From an uncultured Alphaproteobacteria bacterium (GTDB taxonomy: Bacteria; Pseudomonadota; Alphaproteobacteria; Rhodospirillales; Rhodospirillaceae), in the NCBI GenBank assembly GCA_900079695.1, contig LT599022.1, forward strand, positions 524,287 through 588,286: a DNA stretch of 64,000 bases. The letters run 5' to 3'. Below, piece by piece: positions 38,043 through 46,263 of this stretch. Positions within the stretch are counted from its first letter, which is position 1. Every line of letters begins with the position of its first letter. Under the pieces are notes generated by a model. It was not told the origin of the DNA and did no database searches. It was given only the letters and a program-made list of their open reading frames with translations. A program made the position numbers and the translations under genes.

Positions 38043-40223
38043 ATGTGGCGTTTTGCATCTATCCAATCGAAAATTGCCTCGTTCTCAGGGGCTTCTCTTG
38101 TGGCATCGGCGGGAGCCCTGGTTCTCTTCGGTGTCGTCTCTTCGAACCTGACGTCGAATTTCGTCACCGAACGCACGTCCACCCTTCTTGAGCGGAAGTC
38201 CGAGGAACTTCTCCTGCAGACCGCCCGCGCCCAAGGCGGGATGATTCAGGCCGAGCTGGAGATGGCACTGACGACCGCGCAGACGATGGCGGAAACCTTT
38301 GCGACCCTGGTCCAGGAGAACCGCTCGGTTGCCGTGCCTCCCGGATTTCGCCGCACCCAGATCAACGAAATCCTGCAGCGGGTTCTCAAGACCAATCCGG
38401 AATTCAACGGCACCTACTCGGCTTGGATGCCGAACGCGATCGACGGCGACGATGCGGGCTATCGCGGCCGGCGCGACCTCGGGACCGACGAGACCGGGCG
38501 CTTCCTCTCGTATTGGACCCGTCAGAACGGCAAGGAAGGACTGCAGCCGCTCGTGGAGTACGAGAGTGCGGATCTGCACCCCAACGGGGTGATGAAGGGC
38601 GGCTGGTTCCTCGGCCCGCGCGATACCGGCAAGCCCAGCGTGCTCGGACCTCTACCCTACGTGGTGCAGGGCAAGAACGTGTTCCTGGCGACGATGTCCG
38701 CGCCGATCATGGTCGGCGGCAAGTTCCTCGGCGTCGCTGGCACCGACTACGATCTGGCGTTCGTCGAGGATCTTGCGGTGCGGGTGAACAAGTCGATCTT
38801 CGGCGGCAAGGGCGAGGTGGTGATCCTCAGCGACCTCGGGCTGATCGTCGCGCACAGCGCCAAGCCCGAGGCGATCGGCTCCTCGGCGGAACCGTTGAGC
38901 GCGGACTGGGCCAACGATCTCAAGGCGATTCGCTCGGGAGAGGTTTCGGCATCCTACGAAGCCAAGTCCGACATGCTGCGCGCGTTCGCGCCGATCCGCC
39001 TGGGAGACAGCGGCAAATCCTGGTCGGTGCTGATCAAGGTGCCGCGGCCGGTGATTCTGGCGGAAGCCATGGCGTTGTCCAAGGATATGGCGGATCGGAA
39101 CGGGACCGCGATCCTGACCCAGGTCGGCGTCGGCGTTCTGATCGCGCTGGTCGGCATCGTTCTGATGTGGCTCATGTCGGGCGCGATCGCGCGCCCGATC
39201 CGCGCCAGCGCAGTCTTTGCCGAGGGCATCGCCAAGGGCGACTTCGAGCAGACGCTGGATGTCGAGGCACGCGACGAAACCGGGGTGCTGGCGACGGCGT
39301 TGCGCGAGATGATGTCCGAACTCAAGGCCTCGATCGCGCAGCGCGCCGAGGATCAGCGGGCCGCGGAGGCGGCGCGCCGAGCGGCGATGCTGCAACTCGC
39401 CGACGAACTCGAGAACAGCGTCAGCCAGGTGGTCGAGCGGGTCGGCCAGGTGGCGGTGCGGATGACCGACGCCGCCAACGCGATGAACGCGGCCGCCGAC
39501 GAGGGCGTGGCCCAGGCCGCGAGCGTCGCCGCCGCGGCCGAACAGGCGAGCAGCAACGTCCAGACCGTCGCCAGCGCCACCGAGGAGCTTTCGGCGTCGA
39601 TTCGCGAAATCGGCCAGCAGGTGAATACCTCGGCGTCGATCGCCGCCGACGCGGTGACGGCGGCGGACGAGGCCAACACTCAGGTTATGGGGCTGACGAG
39701 CGCCGCGGAGAAGATCGGCGCGGTGGTACAGTTGATCACCGACATCGCCAACCAGACCAATCTTCTCGCCTTGAACGCCACGATCGAGGCGGCGCGCGCG
39801 GGCGACGCGGGCAAGGGCTTCGCGGTGGTGGCGGGCGAGGTGAAGAGCCTGGCGAGCCAGACCGCGCGAGCGACGGAGGACATCGCCGCGCAGGTGTCCG
39901 AGATGCAGCGCGTCTCGAAGGAGACGGCGGAGGTGATCCAGCAGGTCGGGTCGATCATCAATCGCATCAACGGCATCTCGACGACCATCGCCTCGGCGAT
40001 GGAAGAGCAGGACGCGGCGACGCAGGAGATCGCGCGCAACGTCGGCGAGGCCGCGCAGGGCACCGGCAGCGTGTCGGAAACCATCAGCATGGTGAGCGGC
40101 GCGGCGCAGCGCTCGGGCGAGATGACGAAGTCGCTGCTCGGCGTGGCGACCGAGCTTTCGCACGAGGCCGGAAACCTCGACGGAGCGATCGGAGGCTTCC
40201 TGCGCAAGGTGCGCGAACAGTAG
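38043..40223 (+). CDS. Methyl-accepting chemotaxis protein with a periplasmic Cache sensor
   Basis: 726 residues. TM1 about 12-34, a large periplasmic double-Cache domain about 40-345 (GTYSAWMPNAIDGDDAGYRG, LVEYESADLHPNG, FLGVAGTDYDLAFVEDLAV), TM2 about 357-382, HAMP to about 435, then the coiled-coil signalling domain. The hairpin tip is near 565-600 (LITDIANQTNLLALNATIEA, GKGFAVVAGEV). It signals through CheA/CheW to the flagellar motor. ATG 38043 has GGGGGAGG eight bases upstream. The aromatic Tyr/Trp and Asp residues in the Cache part suggest an amine or amino-acid-like ligand, with low certainty. Confidence 0.95.
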   Translation: MWRFASIQSKIASFSGASLVASAGALVLFGVVSSNLTSNFVTERTSTLLERKSEELLLQTARAQGGMIQAELEMALTTAQTMAETFATLVQENRSVAVPPGFRRTQINEILQRVLKTNPEFNGTYSAWMPNAIDGDDAGYRGRRDLGTDETGRFLSYWTRQNGKEGLQPLVEYESADLHPNGVMKGGWFLGPRDTGKPSVLGPLPYVVQGKNVFLATMSAPIMVGGKFLGVAGTDYDLAFVEDLAVRVNKSIFGGKGEVVILSDLGLIVAHSAKPEAIGSSAEPLSADWANDLKAIRSGEVSASYEAKSDMLRAFAPIRLGDSGKSWSVLIKVPRPVILAEAMALSKDMADRNGTAILTQVGVGVLIALVGIVLMWLMSGAIARPIRASAVFAEGIAKGDFEQTLDVEARDETGVLATALREMMSELKASIAQRAEDQRAAEAARRAAMLQLADELENSVSQVVERVGQVAVRMTDAANAMNAAADEGVAQAASVAAAAEQASSNVQTVASATEELSASIREIGQQVNTSASIAADAVTAADEANTQVMGLTSAAEKIGAVVQLITDIANQTNLLALNATIEAARAGDAGKGFAVVAGEVKSLASQTARATEDIAAQVSEMQRVSKETAEVIQQVGSIINRINGISTTIASAMEEQDAATQEIARNVGEAAQGTGSVSETISMVSGAAQRSGEMTKSLLGVATELSHEAGNLDGAIGGFLRKVREQ

Positions 40224-40238
40224 GCCCGGAATCGGTGC

Positions 40239-40260
40239 GGCCGCCGGGCGACCGGCGGCC
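40239..40260. terminator. GC-rich hairpin between convergent genes
   Basis: GGCCGCCGG (40239-40247), loop GCGA, CCGGCGGCC (40252-40260): a perfect 9-bp stem. It sits 15 bp after the chemoreceptor stop and 7 bp before the stop of the opposite gene. There is no U-run, so it may act as a bidirectional or Rho-assisted terminator. Confidence 0.65.
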
Positions 40261-40267
40261 GTCCGCG

Positions 40268-40510
40268 TCAGAACGCCTTGAACGTCAGCGTCGTCATCGA
40301 GCGCAACACGCCCGGGATCGCGGCGATCTTTTCGTTCACCAGCTTGCCGATGTCCTCGAGATCGTTGCTTTCGACGTAGAGCTTCATCAGCAGGTCGTAT
40401 TCGCCGCTGGTGGAATAGAGCTCGGAGACGATTTCCATCTCCCAGATCGCGTCGGCGACTTCGTAGGTCTTGCCGGGGGCGCACTGGAGCTGAACGAACA
40501 CGGGCTTCAT
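40268..40510 (-). CDS. Stand-alone Lrp/AsnC ligand-binding (RAM) domain protein
   Basis: 80 residues: MKPVFVQLQCAPGKTYEVAD, then STSGEYDLLMKLYVE, IGKLVNEKIAAIPGVLRSMTT and LTFKAF. This is the alpha-beta RAM domain of Lrp/AsnC regulators with no HTH at all. Such proteins form oligomers that bind amino acids and may modulate full-length Lrp proteins. GAGGA precedes the start. Complete gene, not a fragment: no remnant HTH lies upstream. Confidence 0.88.
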   Translation of the reverse strand: MKPVFVQLQCAPGKTYEVADAIWEMEIVSELYSTSGEYDLLMKLYVESNDLEDIGKLVNEKIAAIPGVLRSMTTLTFKAF

Positions 40511-40682
40511 CGGTGGAGTTCCTCGGAGTGGTTGGCGCGGGCTGCGGCGCGGGATACTTTCGGCGCAGTCTAACACAGCCGCGCCGCCGACGGGATCGGC
40601 GAAGGGTGAAACGTCGGGGGTTGCGAAATTCCCTTCGGAGTCAGAAATCCTTAGATTGGGATCATCGTTCGAGGTTTTCGTC

Positions 40683-41144
40683 ATGCGCTTTCGCTACGTT
40701 CCATTGATGTTCGCTGCCCTGGCCGTCGCCGGATGCACCTCCGCGCCGTCGGCGAGCAGCTATTCGCGCAATCAGGCGCTACAGGCGCAGAACGTCGAGA
40801 AGGGGCGGATCGTCTCGATGCGCGACGTCCAGGTCGAAGGCACCAAGAGCGGCGTCGGTTCGGGCGCGGGCGCGGTGGCGGGCGGCGTCGCCGGGTCGTT
40901 CATCGGCGGCGGCTGGCGCTCGAACGTGCTCGGCGCGGTCGGCGGCGCGGTGCTCGGCGGCATCGGCGGTTCGGCGGCGGAGGAGGCGATCACCAGCACC
41001 ACCGGGACCGAATTCGTGGTGCAGCTCGACAACGGCCGCACCATCGCCGTGGTGCAGGCCAACGACGCGAACCTCGCCCCCGGCGACCGGGTGATCGTGT
41101 TGCAGGGCGGGCAGACCCGCGTGGTGCCGGACGGCGCGCGCTAA
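40683..41144 (+). CDS. Glycine-zipper outer-membrane lipoprotein (SlyB-like)
   Basis: 153 residues. Signal peptide with lipobox (MRFRYVPLMFAALAVAGC), a charged region, then a glycine-zipper double helix (GVGSGAGAVAGGVAGSFIGG, AVGGAVLGGIGGSAAEEA) and a C-terminal beta part (GTEFVVQLDNGRTIAVVQ, PGDRVIVL). The layout is that of SlyB/PcpB lipoproteins, which stabilise the outer membrane. Overlaps the convergent GtrA gene by 4 bp. Confidence 0.88.
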   Translation: MRFRYVPLMFAALAVAGCTSAPSASSYSRNQALQAQNVEKGRIVSMRDVQVEGTKSGVGSGAGAVAGGVAGSFIGGGWRSNVLGAVGGAVLGGIGGSAAEEAITSTTGTEFVVQLDNGRTIAVVQANDANLAPGDRVIVLQGGQTRVVPDGAR

Positions 41145-41524
41145 CGGAACGTCCAGAGCGCGTTGAGCGCATAGTGCCAGAAGACCAGGAACCCGGTGAC
41201 ACCCACCTGCGCCAGCAGATAGGGCAGGTCCGCCAGGTTCACCAGCACGTGCATCAACGCCGCGTTGATCACGAATCCGGAGGCGGCGACGGCGAAGAAC
41301 TTCGTGGCCGCTTCGCGGTGGCTCTTGTGGCTTCGGAAGGTAAGGCGGTAGTTGAGGGCGTAGTTGACCGCCGCGCCGACGATGAAGCCCGCCACCGAGC
41401 CCGCCACGGGGTCGATTCCCCCCAGTTCCACCAGACCCGTGAGGGTGAGATAGTGCGCTGCGGTGCCGACCAGCCCCACGGCGGCGAACGCGACGAAGCG
41501 CCGGAAATGCGCGGCGGCGGTCAT
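41141..41524 (-). CDS. GtrA-family membrane protein
   Basis: 127 residues with four membrane helices: FVAFAAVGLVGTAAHYLTLT, VAGSVAGFIVGAAVNYALNY, FFAVAASGFVINAALMHVLV, LLAQVGVTGFLVFWHYALN. The NYALNYRLTFR motif is typical. GtrA proteins are thought to flip undecaprenyl-phosphate-linked sugars. The start overlaps the stop of the membrane glycosyltransferase, so the trio 41141-44162 forms one operon for decorating a surface glycan or lipid. Confidence 0.9.
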   Translation of the reverse strand: MTAAAHFRRFVAFAAVGLVGTAAHYLTLTGLVELGGIDPVAGSVAGFIVGAAVNYALNYRLTFRSHKSHREAATKFFAVAASGFVINAALMHVLVNLADLPYLLAQVGVTGFLVFWHYALNALWTFR

Positions 41525-43149
41525 GGCGCCGCCGGCGCGCGGGTAAGGTGGCGGCGATCCTTGACCAGACCGATCACCGTGCCCATGCGTTCGATGGTGA
41601 TGATGGTGTTGCCTTTGAGCGCGCGTTCGCAGCCGTCCTGGATCGGCGAAATGAAGAAGTCCGCCGACAGCCAGTTGGACGTCACCCGGAACATCGACGA
41701 CAGGTATTCGTCCGCCTGGATCTGCTCGGCGCACACCGCGACGCGGTAGGGCGGGGCGAGGCGCGGATCGCGGCGCCCGTTCTCCTCCTCTTCCGACACG
41801 ATTTCGCTCAAACGGATCGCGGCTTCGCGGATCGAGTTGCCGTGATAGTCGAACTCGTACTTTCCCACCGCGCCGGAGACGCCGCCCGCGAACAGGTTGT
41901 AGGCCACGGTTTCGTAAGGGTGCAGACGCACCAGCACGCTCGCGTGCCAGAGCCAGACGCCCGCGCCCGCAACCGCGAAGGCCCGCGCCCAGCCGCGGCC
42001 GAGGCGACGGTCGAGCGTGTGATAGGTGGCGCGCAGGCCGACCGCCGCCAGCACCGCGATCGGCGGCAGCAGGAACATGTAGTGGCGGATGCCGTTGTAG
42101 AGCACCGGTTTGGCGAGGACCGCGTGGCCGAGCGGCACCGCCACCGCCAGCACCACCGGCAGCAGCCGGAGCGCGTGCAGCCGGTCGAAACTCTTGCGGG
42201 CGGTGCCGAGAAGTCCGGCGAAGCACCCGGCGAGGAGGCCGAACAGGGTGAGTTCGGTGAGGCGCACGCCGAGGTAGATCGGCAGGTACCAGCGCGGCAC
42301 GTCCGCCGCCTTCATCACCACGCCGTCGAGCCGCGTCGGCATGTTGATCGGGAAGCGCGAGAACGTCTCGATCGCCACCAGCACGTTCAGCGGCGCGAAC
42401 ACCGACCACGGCCACGACACCGCCATGATCGCCAGCGCCACCGCGCCCGCGGGCAGAAGCCGCCAGACCGTGATCCCGAGCCGGTCGAGGGCGACGCTCC
42501 AGCCGCCCCGGGTGTCGATCGCGGCGACGACGATCAGGATCGCGAGTTCGAGCCCTGCGTAGACCGCGACGATGCGAAGGCCGAGCGCACAGCCGAGCGC
42601 CGCCCCGAGACCGACGACGTGACGCAGTCGCGGCTGCGGCAGTTGCGGTGCGATCCGCGCGGCGTAGTAGGTCACCCAGATCATCGCGGCGGCGAAGGAG
42701 ATATCCTTGGTTTCATTGAACAATGGCCCCCACCACGCGCCGGTGGCGGCAAGCAGCAGCACCGCGACGCACGCCCATGCCTCGTTGGAGAGCAAACGGG
42801 TGAGGCGCCAGGTTCCCCACATCCCTACCAGACCCACGGCCGCCGAAAGCAGGTGCCGCCATTCGTAGGTCGGCATGCTGAGGTGCTGGCCGATCGCCGC
42901 CGCGATCAGGTCGAAGAGGCCGCCGTAGAGGTAGAGATTGCGGTAGTGGAACGCGTTGTCGTCGGAGAAGCCGCTGGCGTAGAAGCGGATCAACAACTCG
43001 CCGTAGGTCTGCTGCACCTCCTCGTCGTTGGAAATGCCGTAGCTGCGAAAGGTTGCGAGCGCGATCACCGTCAGCACCGCGAACACCGCGATGCTGGCGC
43101 TTCGGCCGGGATTGGCGCGAAGCCGGGCGAGAACCAGTTTCACCGTCAC
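41521..43149 (-). CDS. Integral-membrane glycosyltransferase (GT-C type, GT39/ArnT-like)
   Basis: 542 residues with about ten membrane helices. The first periplasmic loop carries Asp-Glu in SYGISNDEEVQQTYGE, the acidic site of GT-C enzymes that use polyprenyl-phosphate sugars. The C-terminal 120 residues are soluble (EYLSSMFRVTSNWLSADFFI). I take GTG 43149 as start, since it overlaps the GT2 stop as GTGA. With GtrA and the GT2 gene it makes the usual three-gene unit: GT2 charges the lipid, GtrA flips it, this enzyme transfers the sugar. The acceptor is unknown. Confidence 0.85.
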   Translation of the reverse strand: MTVKLVLARLRANPGRSASIAVFAVLTVIALATFRSYGISNDEEVQQTYGELLIRFYASGFSDDNAFHYRNLYLYGGLFDLIAAAIGQHLSMPTYEWRHLLSAAVGLVGMWGTWRLTRLLSNEAWACVAVLLLAATGAWWGPLFNETKDISFAAAMIWVTYYAARIAPQLPQPRLRHVVGLGAALGCALGLRIVAVYAGLELAILIVVAAIDTRGGWSVALDRLGITVWRLLPAGAVALAIMAVSWPWSVFAPLNVLVAIETFSRFPINMPTRLDGVVMKAADVPRWYLPIYLGVRLTELTLFGLLAGCFAGLLGTARKSFDRLHALRLLPVVLAVAVPLGHAVLAKPVLYNGIRHYMFLLPPIAVLAAVGLRATYHTLDRRLGRGWARAFAVAGAGVWLWHASVLVRLHPYETVAYNLFAGGVSGAVGKYEFDYHGNSIREAAIRLSEIVSEEEENGRRDPRLAPPYRVAVCAEQIQADEYLSSMFRVTSNWLSADFFISPIQDGCERALKGNTIITIERMGTVIGLVKDRRHLTRAPAAP

Positions 43150-44162
43150 TCGCTCCCGTCGTCCGGCGCGTCGAAGCCGATGCTGTCGGCGACGAGATAG
43201 AGCGGGCGCTTCTTCACTTCGAGAAAGATCCGGCCGACGTATTCGCCGAGCACCCCGAGGGAAATCAACTGCACGCCGCCGAGAAACAGCGTCGACACCA
43301 TCAGCGAGGCATAGCCGGGGACGTCGATGCCGAACACCGTGGTGCTGATCACCAGCCAGAGGCCGTAGATCGTCGCGAGTCCGGCGATCAGCACGCCGAG
43401 TACCGACCACACCCGCAGCGGCACGGTGGAGAACGAGGTGAGTCCGTCCCAGGCGTAGCGCATCAGACCGAGGAGATTCCAGGCGGAACGGCCGGTCTCG
43501 CGCGCGCCGACGTCGAAGGGCAGGCATTCCTGGCGGAAGCCGACCCAACTGGTGATGCCCTTCATGAAGCGGTTGCGCTCGGGCAGCGCGACGATCGCAT
43601 CCACCACCACCCGGTCGAACAGCCGGAAATCCCCCGCGCCGCGCGGAATCCGCACCTCGGACATCGCCTGGAACAACTTGTAGTAAAGGCGGCTGATGGC
43701 GCTACGTGCCCATGAATCGGTGGTGCGGTCGCGCCGCACCGCGATCACCATGTCGGTCCCGTCGCGCCACGCCGCGAGCATCTCGGGGATGACGGCGGGC
43801 GGGTGCTGGAGGTCCGCGTCCATCAGCACCACCGCGTCGCCCGAGGCGGCGGCGAGTCCGGCGGCCATACCCGCCTCCTTGCCGAAGTTGCGCGCGAACC
43901 TCAGGGCCTTGACGCGGCGGTCCCGAGCCGCCAGCTTGCGGGCGATGGCGAAGGTGTCGTCGCGGCTGCCGTCGTCGACGAGAACGATCTCGAATGCCGG
44001 AACCGCCGACTCCAGAACCGGCGTCAGCGCATCGTACAATCGTTCGAGCCCTGCGGATTCGTTGTAGCAGGGGATCACCACCGACAATAAGGACAGCGCC
44101 CGTTCGGCGTCGGCGCGACGTTGCGACGGGGCGTGGGAAGTCGAAGAGTGCGCCGTGCGCAT
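43146..44162 (-). CDS. Polyprenyl-phosphate glycosyltransferase (GT2, GtrB/DPM1-like)
   Basis: 338 residues from the ATG at 44162. GT-A domain: SVVIPCYNESAGLERLYDAL, EIVLVDDGSRDDT, VVLMDADLQHPP (DAD metal site), and a GAGDFRLFDRVVVDA loop. Two C-terminal membrane helices follow (VWSVLGVLIAGLATIYGLWL, LMVSTLFLGGVQLISLGVLG) with the GEYVGRIFLEVKKRPLYLV ending. It would load a sugar onto undecaprenyl phosphate at the inner face of the cytoplasmic membrane. First gene of the operon. Confidence 0.93.
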   Translation of the reverse strand: MRTAHSSTSHAPSQRRADAERALSLLSVVIPCYNESAGLERLYDALTPVLESAVPAFEIVLVDDGSRDDTFAIARKLAARDRRVKALRFARNFGKEAGMAAGLAAASGDAVVLMDADLQHPPAVIPEMLAAWRDGTDMVIAVRRDRTTDSWARSAISRLYYKLFQAMSEVRIPRGAGDFRLFDRVVVDAIVALPERNRFMKGITSWVGFRQECLPFDVGARETGRSAWNLLGLMRYAWDGLTSFSTVPLRVWSVLGVLIAGLATIYGLWLVISTTVFGIDVPGYASLMVSTLFLGGVQLISLGVLGEYVGRIFLEVKKRPLYLVADSIGFDAPDDGSE

Positions 44163-44230
44163 CTTGATGGATCTCCGGACAAGGGTGGCGCATGGTAATC
44201 GAAAATCGAGATCGAGGGAAAGCGGATACA

Positions 44231-45085
44231 ATGGCGGCAATCGTGGTTTGCGCCGACGATTATGGGATCTCCCACGGCGTGTGCGACGCCATCGACACCC
44301 TGATCGGCGAAAGGCGGGTGAGCGCCACCAGCGCGATGACGGTCTTCCCCGAGTGGCGGCAGCGCGCCGCCGATCTCAAGGCCGTGGCGACGGCGGGCGG
44401 CGCGAGCGTCGGCCTGCATCTCACGCTCACCGATCACGAGCCGCTCGCGCGCCTGCCGCGCCTTGCGCCGGGCGGCGTTCTGCCCGGCCTGACGACGGTT
44501 CTGCGTGCAGCGAAGCTGCGCCGCCTGCCGGTGGCGGAGGTGGAGGCGGAGGTCAAGGCGCAGCTCGATGCCTTCGAGGATGCCTTCGGCGCGCCGCCCG
44601 CGTTCGTCGACGGACACCAGCACGTTCACGCCTTTCCGGTGGTGCGCTGGGTGCTGCTGGCGGAGGTGACGCAGCGCTACGACCGCGCCTGTGCGATGCG
44701 GACGATCACGGAGTCGGCGATGCGAATCGTCCGTCGCGGCGTCGATCCGGTCAAGGCGGAGATTCTCTCGATCATCGGCTTGCGTCATGCGGCGATGTGC
44801 CGCCGCGCCGGGCTCACGTGCAACGACAGCTTCCGCGGCGCGTATAATTTCGAAGTGCCCTACGGGCCGCTGTTCCGCCGGTTTCTCGACGATGCCGGTG
44901 GCAAGCCCGCGCTGCCGCTGATCTTCTGCCATCCGGGACACGCGGATGCGATCCTGCGTGCGCGGTCGAGTCTGGTCGAGGCGCGCGCCCGCGAGTTCGG
45001 CTATCTGTCCTCGGCCCGGTTCTTCGACGATTGCGCCCGTGCCGGGCGCACGCCCGCGCCGTTTCAGTCGGCGGACTTGCCGTAG
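44231..45085 (+). CDS. ChbG/YdjC-family carbohydrate deacetylase (HpnK-like)
   Basis: 284 residues. Metal-site motifs: VVCADDYGIS (Asp-Asp), VGLHLTLTDH (His) and VDGHQHVHAF (His-x-x-His), with CHPGHAD near the end. The family removes N-acetyl groups from sugars such as chito-oligosaccharides or hopanoid-linked sugars. It is divergent from the glycosylation operon with 68 bp between starts, so it may act on the same sugar. Start ATG 44231 begins the conserved barrel. Confidence 0.9.
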   Translation: MAAIVVCADDYGISHGVCDAIDTLIGERRVSATSAMTVFPEWRQRAADLKAVATAGGASVGLHLTLTDHEPLARLPRLAPGGVLPGLTTVLRAAKLRRLPVAEVEAEVKAQLDAFEDAFGAPPAFVDGHQHVHAFPVVRWVLLAEVTQRYDRACAMRTITESAMRIVRRGVDPVKAEILSIIGLRHAAMCRRAGLTCNDSFRGAYNFEVPYGPLFRRFLDDAGGKPALPLIFCHPGHADAILRARSSLVEARAREFGYLSSARFFDDCARAGRTPAPFQSADLP

Positions 45086-45264
45086 CGCTTGTTGATCCAA
45101 TGGCCGCCCGCGGCCATGCAGCCGCACACCGCCCACCACACCATCGCGTTGGTCATGTGGGTGCTGTCGATCGGCAGCCCGGTGAGACCGAGCCAGGATT
45201 CCTGAATCTGGAAGGCGAGCCCCGCGAATCCGACGACGAACAGACCACGTCCCAGAAGCTGCAT
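45064..45264 (-). CDS. Small membrane protein (66 aa)
   Basis: 66 residues with two short hydrophobic helices (LFVVGFAGLAFQIQESWLGL and MVWWAVCGCMAAGGHWINK). No family recognised. Its 3' end overlaps the convergent deacetylase gene by 22 bp. The frame, the AAGGAGA site just upstream of ATG 45264 and the hydrophobic pattern support it as real. Confidence 0.65.
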   Translation of the reverse strand: MQLLGRGLFVVGFAGLAFQIQESWLGLTGLPIDSTHMTNAMVWWAVCGCMAAGGHWINKRYGKSAD

Positions 45265-45456
45265 TGCGATCGATCTCCTTAAGCTGCGCGGCCGAGAGAA
45301 TAGCGGACCGTGCCCGCGATGCAATGCCCGATCTGGCGCGGCGGTCTGGCGGAATCTCGGCGCGGCGGGTCGGCGGGTCGCGTTTCGTCTTGCTCTGTCG
45401 CGGGATTCCTCCGATATAGGCGAACGCCCCGCGATTGTGGAAGGATCGTCGCGTCG

Positions 45457-46263
45457 ATGTCTGCTCCGTCCTCCGGCGCCAGGAAACGGCCGCCGCAGAA
45501 GAAGACCGTGCGCAAGGTGGTGCGCAGGCCGTCGCTTCTCGCCAAGCTGCGCAGCTATTTCCTCGCCGGCATCCTCGTCACCGCCCCGGGCGGGCTGACG
45601 CTCTACGTCGCCTGGCTGTTCGTCACCTTCGTCGACGGGCAGGTCGGCGCGATCCTGCCGCCGCGCTACAGCCCCAGCACCTACCTCAATTTCGACATTC
45701 CCGGCTTCGGCGTGCTGGTGCTGCTCGTCACCCTCACCGCTATCGGCGCGCTCGCCGCCGGGCTGGTGGGAAAGCTGATGCTGCGCTGGGGCGAAAGCAT
45801 CCTCAACCGCATGCCGGTGATCCGCGGCATCTACAGCGCGCTCAAGCAGCTGTTCGAAACGGTGCTCTCCAACCAGTCCTCGGCGTTCCGGCAGTGCGTG
45901 CTGGTGGAATATCCGCGCCGGGGCATCTGGGCGCTCGGGTTCATTTCCGGCGTCACCGAGGGCGAGGTGCAGGATCTCACCGCCGAAGAGGTGGTGAACG
46001 TCTTCCTCCCCACCACTCCCAATCCGACCTCCGGATTTCTGCTGTTCGTGCCGCGCTCCGACGTGATCGTGCTGAGCATGACGGTGGAGGAGGGGATCAA
46101 GATGGTGATTTCGGGCGGCATCGTGGTGCCGCCGGACCGCCGCCCCAAGGACGTGCGCAAGGTCAAGCTCGCCTCCGCCGCGGTCTCCGAAGGCAAGGCG
46201 CTCAACCCGACCGCAGCGTCGCCACGACCGCATCGCGCGCAAACAGATACAGCAGAGTCCTGA
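45457..46263 (+). CDS. DUF502-family membrane protein
   Basis: 268 residues: a basic N-terminus, two membrane helices (YFLAGILVTAPGGLTLYVAW and GVLVLLVTLTAIGALAAGLV), then the conserved LMLRWGESILNRMPVIRGIY, SALKQLFETVL and TPNPTSGFLLFVPRSDV. DUF502 proteins are widespread in Gram-negatives, related to plant COV proteins, and of unknown function. The last 62 bp overlap the 3' end of recG on the other strand, so the His/Ala/Thr-rich C-terminus may be a poorly conserved extension. Confidence 0.92.
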   Translation: MSAPSSGARKRPPQKKTVRKVVRRPSLLAKLRSYFLAGILVTAPGGLTLYVAWLFVTFVDGQVGAILPPRYSPSTYLNFDIPGFGVLVLLVTLTAIGALAAGLVGKLMLRWGESILNRMPVIRGIYSALKQLFETVLSNQSSAFRQCVLVEYPRRGIWALGFISGVTEGEVQDLTAEEVVNVFLPTTPNPTSGFLLFVPRSDVIVLSMTVEEGIKMVISGGIVVPPDRRPKDVRKVKLASAAVSEGKALNPTAASPRPHRAQTDTAES

